18,145 bases of DNA, taken from NCBI GenBank assembly GCA_004556565.1, contig SFGN01000052.1, positions 1 to 18,145 of the forward strand. The letters are read 5' to 3'. Positions 12,939-18,145 of the stretch are shown here, piece after piece. Origin of the DNA: Lachnospiraceae bacterium. GTDB taxonomy: Bacteria; Bacillota_A; Clostridia; Lachnospirales; Lachnospiraceae. A program made the translations under genes and the position numbers. The notes under the pieces were generated by a model, which worked only from the letters and a program-made list of their open reading frames with translations, was not told where the DNA came from and searched no databases. Numbering within the stretch: the stretch's first letter is position 1; the number at the start of each line of letters is the position of its first letter.

Positions 12939-13725
12939 TTTTGCCTTTGTGCCGGACTGGTACGGACAGTTGGACGAGCTATCAAGGATAGCCCTCCCGG
13001 AGCCGTGGCGGTTCAGGAAACCAGCCAATGTGACGAAGAACCAGGACACACCCATTTTGGAACGCTATATACATATGATTTTTCGCAAACAATGCATTGA
13101 GTTCAATTCAGCAGAAGATGCCAGAAAAGCAGCGCAGTTCTTCCACGTGGAGAACGAGAGGGCCTGTTTCTATACCGGGTTATATAACAGCCGGTATAAG
13201 GGGATTTACGCCTTCTTTGATCGGAACCACAAGAAGGACTCCGTGCTGGAATGGTATTTCCGGGGGTTCTGTGACGAACTGTCACCGTGGTTGAGATACA
13301 TACAGCCTCTGCCGCAGAAACCTTCTTACTATACAGCAAAGCGGGGAGCAGGCTTTAATCCGGACTGGCCGATTAGGGTAAATGTAGAACACATATTAGG
13401 GGATACAGAAAATCTGGAGCGGATTCCGGCGAAGATCCGCAAGGCAAAGAACCTGCCGCTTTTGTTTGAAACAGCGGTGGAACTTGGCAGGCGGCGGGCT
13501 GTGGTGGAACCGGGGCTTGTGGTGCCGCAGGGATACCAGGGAAAGATTCAGTACCTTCTCCCGGTTTATCTGACGAACATGAAGAAACCGGACCTTGTGA
13601 TGACGCTGGAAGTGATGGATGGCTACTATATGGGACACACCTGCCTGACTCTGGAGATGGCTTACCTAAACGCCAGGGTGGTTGCAAGGCCGCTGGTCCC
13701 GTGGCTGACAGAACTTGTGAAGTAA
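12916..13725 (+). CDS. DUF3825-family protein
   Basis: A 269-residue protein of the DUF3825 family; its biochemical function is unknown to me. Family-typical parts are the N-terminal DLFDFAFVPDWYGQLDELSR and ALPEPWRF, a central FYTGLYNSRYKGIYAFFDRN and WYFRGF, then the conserved C-terminal block KIQYLLPVYLTNMKKPDLVM and CLTLEMAYLNARVVARP-WL (about 210-264). No membrane or signal segments are seen. GGAGGGG (12901-12907) sets the start at ATG 12916, inside the HTH_16 gene (overlap 23 bases), so translation is coupled to the element's regulatory operon. In Tn916 the corresponding place is followed by xis and int; here this gene takes that position. A hairpin follows and the next genes are convergent. 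Confidence 0.78.
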   Translation: MLTTDLFDFAFVPDWYGQLDELSRIALPEPWRFRKPANVTKNQDTPILERYIHMIFRKQCIEFNSAEDARKAAQFFHVENERACFYTGLYNSRYKGIYAFFDRNHKKDSVLEWYFRGFCDELSPWLRYIQPLPQKPSYYTAKRGAGFNPDWPIRVNVEHILGDTENLERIPAKIRKAKNLPLLFETAVELGRRRAVVEPGLVVPQGYQGKIQYLLPVYLTNMKKPDLVMTLEVMDGYYMGHTCLTLEMAYLNARVVARPLVPWLTELVK

Positions 13726-13750
13726 AGATAAGAGAATAAAGATAGAGAGA

Positions 13751-13795
13751 CGCCCGACAAAGTTAGATGCACATAGGATGGTGCTTTGTCGGGCG
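13751..13795. terminator. Perfect 12-bp hairpin between convergent genes
   Basis: CGCCCGACAAAG (13751-13762) pairs perfectly with CTTTGTCGGGCG (13784-13795), and GCAC/GTGC pair inside the loop. It lies between the DUF3825 stop and the end of the reverse-strand metalloprotease gene. It probably stops transcription both ways, although neither side has a strong T tract. Confidence 0.6.
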
Positions 13796-13833
13796 CAAAG
13801 TAAGAAAATGATTGGCGGTTTATTGTGTACGAA

Positions 13834-14787
13834 TTAATTTATGGACATGGAGGCCAGCAAGGCAATTTTCTCATTCATGAGGTCTATGACATACTGGCCG
13901 AGTTCCTCAAGCCATTTGGCATCAATTTCCCAAAAACTTTCCTTATGAAGCTGTATTTCCAGCAACCGCTTCATCTGCCACAGGGTGTCTTGAAACGCTT
14001 CCGCCTGGTCAGAAATGCAGGTGGCTTCAATACTGCCCGGTTCCGCAGAGCGGCTGCGGCCGGTGCTTTTATCATATACACGCAGCTTTCCTTCGATGGC
14101 GGCCTTCACATACCGTTTGGTTGCATCGTCCATCAGGAGTGTGGCAAAGTACATGGCAAGTCCAGCTTCATCAATAGTTGACGGATAATAGTAGAAGGCC
14201 ATTTCCAGAAAGTTCAGCAGCTTCTCTACAAGGTATCCCCATTCGTTTGGCTCCCACCTTAAAAGCTCCGGGTGATAAAAATCCTTGTTGTCGATCCGGC
14301 AGTGCTGTTCTTCCACATATAACGCGATGGCCTCTGCAATGAATTCTGACCACATCCAGTAGCCTTCCTGTTTTGCACGTTCTGCTGCAAGACCCGGATT
14401 ATTGAAGCGGTGCAGGTCGTCGGAACGGCATTCATTGTGGATGGCATAATAGTGCCCCAGCTCATGCCAGAGATAGTGGCAGAAATAATCATCCGCAAGC
14501 GGTATCTTTTTTGGATCAGGTATGTATTTTTGCCAGATAAGGATGGCATCCCCAAGATCACCATGGATCATCTCCATGATGGAAGTGTAATGCTCCTCAT
14601 CAATATCCGTCTGGCGGGAACGTAATTTTGCAACGAGCATTTTCCGGGTAGGGAATACGGTCTTGTCACTGACGATATGGATTTCCGGGATAGGTATTGT
14701 GTCCATGCCGGGAAAAGGCGGCATAAATCTTTGGAAGATCGCCAGTGCTTCCGGTATCCATGCTTTTATCTGTCTCTGTGTAACCAT
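13834..14787 (-). CDS. Putative zinc metalloprotease (HExxH) of unknown family
   Basis: I do not recognise the family of this 317-residue soluble protein. It contains HYLWHELGHYYAIHNE with a HELGH zinc motif (His108, Glu109, His112). A downstream helix SEFIAEAIALYVEE (about 147-160) could give the third, glutamate ligand about 40 residues later, as in gluzincins. The rest is helical with many Trp and Tyr; no signal peptide or membrane segment is seen, so it should act in the cytosol. AAAGGAG precedes the ATG. It is the second gene of a reverse operon, 37 bases after the acidic protein gene, and that operon is divergent from an XRE regulator. This suggests a protease that may cleave a regulator, as ImmA does with ImmR, though this is not an ImmA/IrrE sequence. 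Activity is unproven. Confidence 0.68.
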   Translation of the reverse strand: MVTQRQIKAWIPEALAIFQRFMPPFPGMDTIPIPEIHIVSDKTVFPTRKMLVAKLRSRQTDIDEEHYTSIMEMIHGDLGDAILIWQKYIPDPKKIPLADDYFCHYLWHELGHYYAIHNECRSDDLHRFNNPGLAAERAKQEGYWMWSEFIAEAIALYVEEQHCRIDNKDFYHPELLRWEPNEWGYLVEKLLNFLEMAFYYYPSTIDEAGLAMYFATLLMDDATKRYVKAAIEGKLRVYDKSTGRSRSAEPGSIEATCISDQAEAFQDTLWQMKRLLEIQLHKESFWEIDAKWLEELGQYVIDLMNEKIALLASMSIN

Positions 14788-14824
14788 GGGAGTGCTCCTT
14801 TATGTGAAAGTGACCAGTGCTTGG

Positions 14825-15217
14825 TCAGGATTGATTTTCATTCAATTCTTTTACGCCGAAATATATGATAGTGTTTTCCGTCTTGCTGTAGTCATATACG
14901 ACGCCATGCATTTCATAGTCGAAATCCATGTCGCTCATGTATTTTAATACATGCGGCTGGTCGGGAGGATAGCAGTCGCAGGTACACCGGGAAAATTCTT
15001 CCATACCGGAAAGCTCGTCAATGACGGCACGGATAAGGCTGTCGGCAGCGTTGTAGATATTGGAACCGTATTCAATGGCAGCCAGTTCCGGGCGGACAGG
15101 ATAAGAGATGCCAGCTTTTAGGTGCGGGTCGCAGCATTTTTCCTTACGGGTGCCGCTGTGTATATCATCATCGTCAAATTCAAGGACATCTGGGAAACGG
15201 TAGATTATGTATTTCAT
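14825..15217 (-). CDS. Acidic Cys-containing protein of unknown function
   Basis: A 130-residue protein I cannot assign. It is strongly acidic (EFDDDDIH near residue 13; YMSDMDFDYEMH near 93) and has two cysteine clusters, KCCDPH (27-32) and CTCDCYPPDQPH (78-89), which could bind a metal. No membrane segment or HTH is seen. A good ribosome binding site (AAAGGAAG) precedes the ATG. It is the first gene of the reverse operon with the HExxH protein. It might be its inhibitor, partner or substrate; this is only from position. Confidence 0.62.
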   Translation of the reverse strand: MKYIIYRFPDVLEFDDDDIHSGTRKEKCCDPHLKAGISYPVRPELAAIEYGSNIYNAADSLIRAVIDELSGMEEFSRCTCDCYPPDQPHVLKYMSDMDFDYEMHGVVYDYSKTENTIIYFGVKELNENQS

Positions 15218-15253
15218 GCGGGTACTTCCTTTCAGTTTCTGTTTTTACTAAGA

Positions 15254-15259
15254 AGTATA
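15254..15259 (-). promoter_or_regulatory. Possible -10 element of the reverse operon
   Basis: On the reverse strand TATACT lies about 37 bases before the acidic-protein ATG. No good -35 was found at 16-18 bases, so the promoter may need an activator. Confidence 0.3.
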
Positions 15260-15375
15260 CCACGGCGGCAGCAAAATGGATAGCTGTTTTGTGTATAATA
15301 AAACGGAGCAGGATGGCTGCCAGTGGGAGACGCAGAAAATTAATTCCCGTCTGAAAAAACATAACATGAAATATA

Positions 15376-15483
15376 ATTCAATAGAAATGCTAAAATTCAA
15401 GAATGAAGACTTGATAAAATTGTTTGAATTCAAATACAAAAATATATTGACTTGTAATTCAAAATATGATATAAATAGTTCAA
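15376..15483. promoter_or_regulatory. Promoter with ATTCAA repeats upstream of the XRE regulator
   Basis: TTGACT (15447-15452), 17-base spacer and TATAAA (15470-15475) make a near-consensus promoter for the XRE gene. ATTCAA recurs at 15376, 15395, 15428 and 15457, with GTTCAA at 15478. The third lies within the perfect 12-bp palindrome TTTGAATTCAAA (15423-15434). These are candidate operators for autoregulation. Spacing is irregular (19, 33, 29, 21), so part of the repetition may reflect AT richness. Confidence 0.6.
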
Positions 15484-15502
15484 ATAAAAGGAGGGTGGTT
15501 CA

Positions 15503-16366
15503 ATGGAAGAATTTAATATTCAGAGATTGATGGATAACATAAACAGCATTATTCAGCAGAAAAATATAAAGATTGGAGAGATGGAAAGTGATATTGGGGT
15601 ATCTCCCGGATATATCTCGCGTCTGACAAAAAAAGGGAATGGAGCTGCGACATCGGCAGATTTAATCTGGAAGGTAGCAAAATATCTGGGAGTCAGTGTA
15701 GATTTCCTTATGGATGGCAATGCAGCAAAAACAGCAGATAATCTCCGTTATATGCAGGGGTTTATCAATAAGCTGATGGTCCGTACTGAATCAGCGGAAC
15801 TTTGCTGGGAGCCGATTACCACGAAATATGTGAATCAGATTATGGCTGGAGGAGACGGTGAATTGTTCATAGTAAAGGAGTGTGGAAAAACAGAACATGT
15901 GGACAATGGGAACGATCTCCCGATTATTGAAGAGAATACGTTTAGTGAGGACAACTACACATACCGGCGCGTGAAAAAAAACAGAATCTGGTCTTCGGCA
16001 GCCCCGCTGGAGTATGTATGGCTGGATGGACCGGGATTTGTCGCAAAATTGAGTGAGGAAACAGAACTGTATATTTTCTCCATGGGCATTAGTTTTGGTA
16101 CCGACCATGGAAATATCGAAGATACATTTTATGACGTGTACATGAGAAAATATGTAGCGGATGATTCCCAGGATGCATTATGCGGAAACATGGGTGAACC
16201 CATTTTTTACTGGAAACTGATACCTCTCTGCAATACATTTAATAACGCATCTGCCATTAGGGAAGATATCATCGATCTGTATAACAGTGCAAGCAATCAT
16301 GCCTATGATATAAAGCTGGATGCGGATGCGAAGAGTTTTATAGATGAATTCATGGGCTTAATTTAA
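15503..16366 (+). CDS. XRE-family regulator with large C-terminal domain of unknown type
   Basis: A 287-residue protein. The N-terminal XRE HTH spans about 8-72 (NINSIIQQKNIKIGEMESDI, then GVSPGYISRLTKKG and VAKYLGVSVDFLMDG). The remaining 210 residues form an acidic domain I do not recognise, with repeated FYDVY, YVWLDGPG and ELYIFSMGISF elements suggesting a beta-rich ligand- or protein-binding fold. AAGGAGGG (15488-15495) precedes ATG 15503. It is divergent from the acidic-protein/metalloprotease operon and followed after 12 bases by a small gene. The C-terminal domain may sense a signal or be the target of the neighbouring protease; neither is shown. Confidence 0.8.
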   Translation: MEEFNIQRLMDNINSIIQQKNIKIGEMESDIGVSPGYISRLTKKGNGAATSADLIWKVAKYLGVSVDFLMDGNAAKTADNLRYMQGFINKLMVRTESAELCWEPITTKYVNQIMAGGDGELFIVKECGKTEHVDNGNDLPIIEENTFSEDNYTYRRVKKNRIWSSAAPLEYVWLDGPGFVAKLSEETELYIFSMGISFGTDHGNIEDTFYDVYMRKYVADDSQDALCGNMGEPIFYWKLIPLCNTFNNASAIREDIIDLYNSASNHAYDIKLDADAKSFIDEFMGLI

Positions 16367-16378
16367 GGAGGGCATCGG

Positions 16379-16582
16379 ATGAATTACAAGAGCAACATGG
16401 CAAAGTCGCCAAATGGTGCGACCCTTGGGGAGCGGATCACGATAAGGGGCGGCTATGGGCTCCATTACAAAGCAGGGAAAAAGCAGGATGACCTTACCGT
16501 GGAACAATTAGTAGAATGCGTTTCTGGGAGAAAAGTGAAAGAAATCATATATTTCCCACAGTCAGAGCATTCTTTGAAATGA
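16379..16582 (+). CDS. Small protein of unknown function
   Basis: A 67-residue basic protein I cannot assign. It contains GATLGERITIRGGYGLHYKA and DDLTVEQLVECVSGRKVKEI, no membrane segment and no recognised domain. AAGGAGGG lies just before ATG 16379, which is 12 bases after the XRE stop, so it is co-transcribed with that regulator. The strong ribosome binding site is the main support. Confidence 0.62.
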   Translation: MNYKSNMAKSPNGATLGERITIRGGYGLHYKAGKKQDDLTVEQLVECVSGRKVKEIIYFPQSEHSLK

Positions 16583-16630
16583 GACCAGGATGGTAACGCA
16601 GGATAAGGAACTGCAAAGAAAGCGAAAGAT

Positions 16631-16747
16631 ATGGACTGCACGAGTTTTGTCAATTGTGAGCACGGCCGGAGCAGGATGGACGCGGGACTTATTGGCCTTA
16701 TGGAATCCATCTGCCCTGGCCGTTTTTGCTGTTATAAGTATGCGTAA
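16631..16747 (+). CDS. Possible 38-residue cysteine-rich protein
   Basis: A short frame with MDCTSFVNCEHGRSRMDAGL and LMESICPGRFCCYKYA holds five Cys in a C-x5-C ... C-x4-CC pattern, which could bind a metal. The ribosome binding site is weak (AAGAAAG region), and a second frame (ATG 16590 to 16775, 61 residues) overlaps it. I prefer the Cys-rich frame because of its composition, but confidence is low. A frame break joining the two N-terminal regions is also possible. Confidence 0.35.
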   Translation: MDCTSFVNCEHGRSRMDAGLIGLMESICPGRFCCYKYA

Positions 16748-17029
16748 GATGGTATTTGCTGTAGCAGCGAATTAATATCGGCGGCATTTGATAAAGGAAT
16801 ATAATATCAATAAAGCATCACGGGGGCAGAAAAATAGACAAAATATACCAGAAATTAATGTGTAACTCTTGCAAAATCTGCCAATTTGTGATAATATGAA
16901 ATACTCACATGAGATGTGTGAGGTTTGATATCCAATTATACATAAGATTGACAATGAACCTGTTTTATTTTAATTCTAAAGATGATGGGAAAATATGAGG
17001 TGATGAAAGCAGTTTAGAATTTTAGAATA
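16748..17029. other. AT-rich intergenic region with promoter-like and operator-like sequences
   Basis: No gene is supported. CTCACA (16904-16909) is inverted as TGTGAG (16917-16922), following TTGCAA...TAATAT at 16869-16898 (18-base spacer), so a regulated promoter is possible. TTGACA occurs at 16948-16953 with only a poor -10 (TAATTC). Either could transcribe the structured sequence at 17030-17250. Confidence 0.45.
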
Positions 17030-17159
17030 GCAAAAGTTACATATTTAATGGTTTAGCAAAAATACTCTAGTTGATTATTTAAAACGAAAAATCTTGGCAG
17101 GACTGTAAATTAAATCAACGGTAGAAGTGCGCAAATCTTTATGTAACCTTTGCTTTTTT
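17030..17159 (+). ncRNA. Candidate structured RNA ending in a T tract
   Basis: GCAAAAGTTACATA (17030-17043) pairs with TATGTAACCTTTGC (17140-17153) at 13 of 14 positions, directly followed by TTTTTTG. Inside it, GTTGATT-ATTTA (17070-17081) pairs with TAAAT-(TA)-AATCAAC (17106-17119) with one 2-base bulge. The apical loop holds CTTGGCAGGACTG. Two nested long stems plus a terminal T tract suggest a defined RNA or riboswitch-like leader with its own terminator. I do not recognise the class. Confidence 0.5.
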
Positions 17160-17173
17160 GATATAAAAAATAT

Positions 17174-17252
17174 GGCTGGGGCAAATAGAGAGTTGGGCTG
17201 CATTTAATAAGACCTGTGCAGAACGCAGAACCTATTTGCCTCAGCTTTTTTA
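17174..17252 (+). terminator. Long-stem terminator or attenuator before the XRE gene
   Basis: GCTGGGGCAAATAG (17174-17187) pairs with CTATTTGCCTCAGC (17232-17245) over 14 bp (one G-T), followed by TTTTTTAT. The 44-base loop includes CTGCA...TGCAG, which could form an inner stem. It lies about 35 bases before the XRE gene and could attenuate read-through into it. Confidence 0.7.
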
Positions 17253-17288
17253 TACGGAAAAGCCTCCATTAGCAAGAAGGAGGTGATG

Positions 17289-17720
17289 GTGTTGAAACAG
17301 GAATGGGTATCAGACCTGGAAGCAACCGGACAAAAACTAAAGACACTCAGAAAACGGGCCGGCCTGACACAGGAGCAGCTGGCAGAGCGGGTGGGCGGCA
17401 CCTGTACAAACACCGTCATCTCACGTTATGAACGTGGCAATACTGAGATGGGAATCCAGACGATGTACGATATAGCGGAGGCATTGGGAGTGCCGCCGTC
17501 AGAACTGCTCCCGGACCGGCTGCTACATAATAACGATGGCATTCATAAAGACAATAACACTTATAAAACTTCAGGGAATAAATCCTTGGGGCAGCAACAG
17601 GCCGGCACAGCTGATATTCGTTCCCTTTACAGCCAGCTGGATGGGCCGAATAAGAAAATGATAGATGAAATGATAAGTCTGATGCTTTTTAAACAGAAGC
17701 ATGCAGAACGGTTAGCATGA
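17289..17720 (+). CDS. XRE-family transcriptional regulator
   Basis: A protein of about 143 residues with an N-terminal XRE HTH (about 12-74: TGQKLKTLRKRAGLTQEQLA, then TVISRYERGNTEMGIQTMYD and ALGVPPSELLP). A polar linker follows, and then a C-terminal helical segment (LDGPNKKMIDEMISLMLFKQ) probably for dimerisation. The start is ambiguous: GTG 17283, ATG 17286, GTG 17289 and TTG 17292 are all in frame. AAGGAGG (17277-17283) is too close to the first two, so I chose GTG 17289; TTG 17292 is equally possible. A structured leader precedes it and a strong terminator follows, so it is a single-gene unit. Confidence 0.82.
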   Translation: MLKQEWVSDLEATGQKLKTLRKRAGLTQEQLAERVGGTCTNTVISRYERGNTEMGIQTMYDIAEALGVPPSELLPDRLLHNNDGIHKDNNTYKTSGNKSLGQQQAGTADIRSLYSQLDGPNKKMIDEMISLMLFKQKHAERLA

Positions 17721-17768
17721 ACCGTGTGGATTAAGAAAAACAGGAAAGTCCGCACGGTTTATTTTTTT
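17720..17768 (+). terminator. Rho-independent terminator after the XRE gene
   Basis: AACCGTGTGGA (17720-17730) pairs with TCCGCACGGTT (17749-17759), 11 bp with one wobble, followed by TATTTTTTT. Confidence 0.85.
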
Positions 17769-17930
17769 GTCTTTTTTAGCGCAGTTTTTCTATTTTCCTA
17801 TCTAATCTGCACTTTGTTTCAGATTGTTGAAAGTTTCTTTTTTTTTATTGATTTGAGTGAACATGAAAATGATTTTTTAAAATTGGACTTATTTGTCTAT
17901 TTTTGAACCGGGATTGGACTTTTGCGTTGA
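17769..17930. other. AT-rich spacer without a recognisable gene
   Basis: No gene is supported. The sequence is strongly T-rich on the plus strand. ATTGGACTT occurs twice (17882-17890 and 17913-17921). The open frame crossing the terminator at 17724-17906 is low-complexity and Phe-rich and lacks a ribosome binding site. Confidence 0.4.
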
Positions 17931-18023
17931 GGAAATGTCTGTATGTTCTTGTTAGAATATTTCCAGAGCAGGGGAGCGGACAAGTCCTAAAGCCGGGTAA
18001 CCCGAATGGGTGGATGCTCCCCT
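17931..18023 (+). ncRNA. Candidate multi-hairpin structured element
   Basis: A first hairpin pairs GGAAAT (17931-17936) with ATTTCC (17959-17964), capped by TTCT/AGAA (17946-17957). A second pairs AGGGGAGC (17970-17977) with GCTCCCCT (18016-18023). It encloses GGA/TCC (17978-17987), CGGG/CCCG (17994-18004) and the alternative CCC/GGG (18001-18010). This GC-rich block stands out in AT-rich DNA, about 110 bases before the start of the next gene. It could be a riboswitch-like leader, a small RNA, or a DNA origin such as oriT or a single-strand origin. I do not recognise the class. Confidence 0.5.
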
Positions 18024-18094
18024 CTTAATAAAATATCGAATGCCTGACTAGTATAAAAGATTTTAAATAACTTTATGTTATTCCGCGTTTGTGG

Positions 18095-18100
18095 TATACT
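18095..18100 (+). promoter_or_regulatory. Possible -10 element of the last gene
   Basis: TATACT, with only a weak -35 (TTTATG) 17 bases upstream. An imperfect inverted repeat GTTTGTGGTATA...TATACTAAAC (18088-18115) overlaps it and could be an operator. Confidence 0.4.
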
Positions 18101-18131
18101 ATGCTTATACTAAACGTGGAGGATAACATTT

Positions 18132-18145
18132 ATGCCTAAGAATGC
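18132..18145 (+). CDS. Start of an unidentified gene (cut by the window end)
   Basis: ATG 18132 follows GGAGGA (18118-18123) with 8-base spacing and has a promoter-like sequence upstream. Only MPKN and part of the next codon are visible, too little to identify. In elements of this type a recombinase, replication or mobilisation gene would be expected here. Confidence 0.55.

Noticed and set aside
13751..13795. Perfect inverted repeat as a transposon end
   Set aside because: Its place between convergent genes and its single-hairpin layout fit a bidirectional terminator better; no partner copy was seen in the window.
15276..15530. 84-residue plus-strand open frame before the XRE gene
   Set aside because: It runs across the promoter and ribosome binding site of the XRE gene, lacks its own ribosome binding site and has AT-driven composition.
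16590..16775. 61-residue open frame overlapping the Cys-rich frame
   Set aside because: Weak start context and unconvincing composition; kept only as an alternative in the entry for 16631-16747.
17724..17906. 60-residue Phe-rich open frame
   Set aside because: It crosses the terminator at 17720-17768, is low complexity and has no proper start signals.

Overview
The window looks like accessory DNA from a low-to-mid GC Firmicute, most likely a gut clostridium of the Lachnospiraceae type. This is inferred from AGGAGG-type ribosome binding sites, the gene families (CD3324-type regulator, cysteine-rich KTR protein, BcrA/LanF-type ABC transporter, conjugative-transposon sigma/HTH pair) and TTGACA/TATAAT-like promoters. 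No rRNA, tRNA or CRISPR array was seen.

Left part (1-4100) is a mosaic of small genes and remnants. It holds the 3' end of an FtsX-type ABC permease beside a perfect inverted repeat; a stand-alone OmpR-type winged-helix protein whose best start codon is ATA; an intact GNAT acetyltransferase; a frameshifted second GNAT gene; and a dead partial copy of the winged-helix gene. Next come a promoter, a 25-residue leader peptide with mutually exclusive hairpins, a CD3324/Mor-like regulator, a Vat/CatB-type hexapeptide acetyltransferase (possible streptogramin A or chloramphenicol-type drug acetylation) and a small membrane-anchored protein.

Middle part (4100-10920) is a peptide-antibiotic sensing and resistance block. 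A promoter with three 11-bp tandem operator repeats drives an HTH-6TM protein and a second stand-alone winged-helix protein. A second promoter drives a small HTH protein, an OmpR response regulator and a histidine kinase. Next comes an ABC ATPase with a Glu in the Q-loop position (typical of lantibiotic immunity LanF/BcrA), its permease, a DUF4097-type lipoprotein, a frameshifted PadR regulator and a cysteine-rich KTR protein closed by a strong terminator. A near-duplicate of the operator/promoter lies at 10925-11014, but no gene now follows it.

Right part (11000-18145) resembles the regulatory end of a Tn916-family conjugative element: KTR protein (like Tn916 orf6), reverse-strand XRE repressor, long structured leader, sigma-region-4 protein and HTH_16 protein (like orf7/orf8). 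The usual xis/int pair does not follow directly. Instead there is an overlapping DUF3825 gene, a convergent two-gene operon for an acidic Cys-containing protein and an HExxH putative metalloprotease, and a divergent XRE regulator with a large uncharacterised C-terminal domain. Two small downstream ORFs follow, then structured non-coding DNA, another XRE gene, a further structured region and the first codons of an unidentified gene at the right edge.

The most interesting candidates are the metalloprotease/XRE module (arranged like ImmA/ImmR but with an unrelated protease), DUF3825 inside the element's control operon, the hairpin that presents a Shine-Dalgarno sequence in its loop at 11627-11668, and the two structured RNA candidates at 17030-17250 and 17931-18023.
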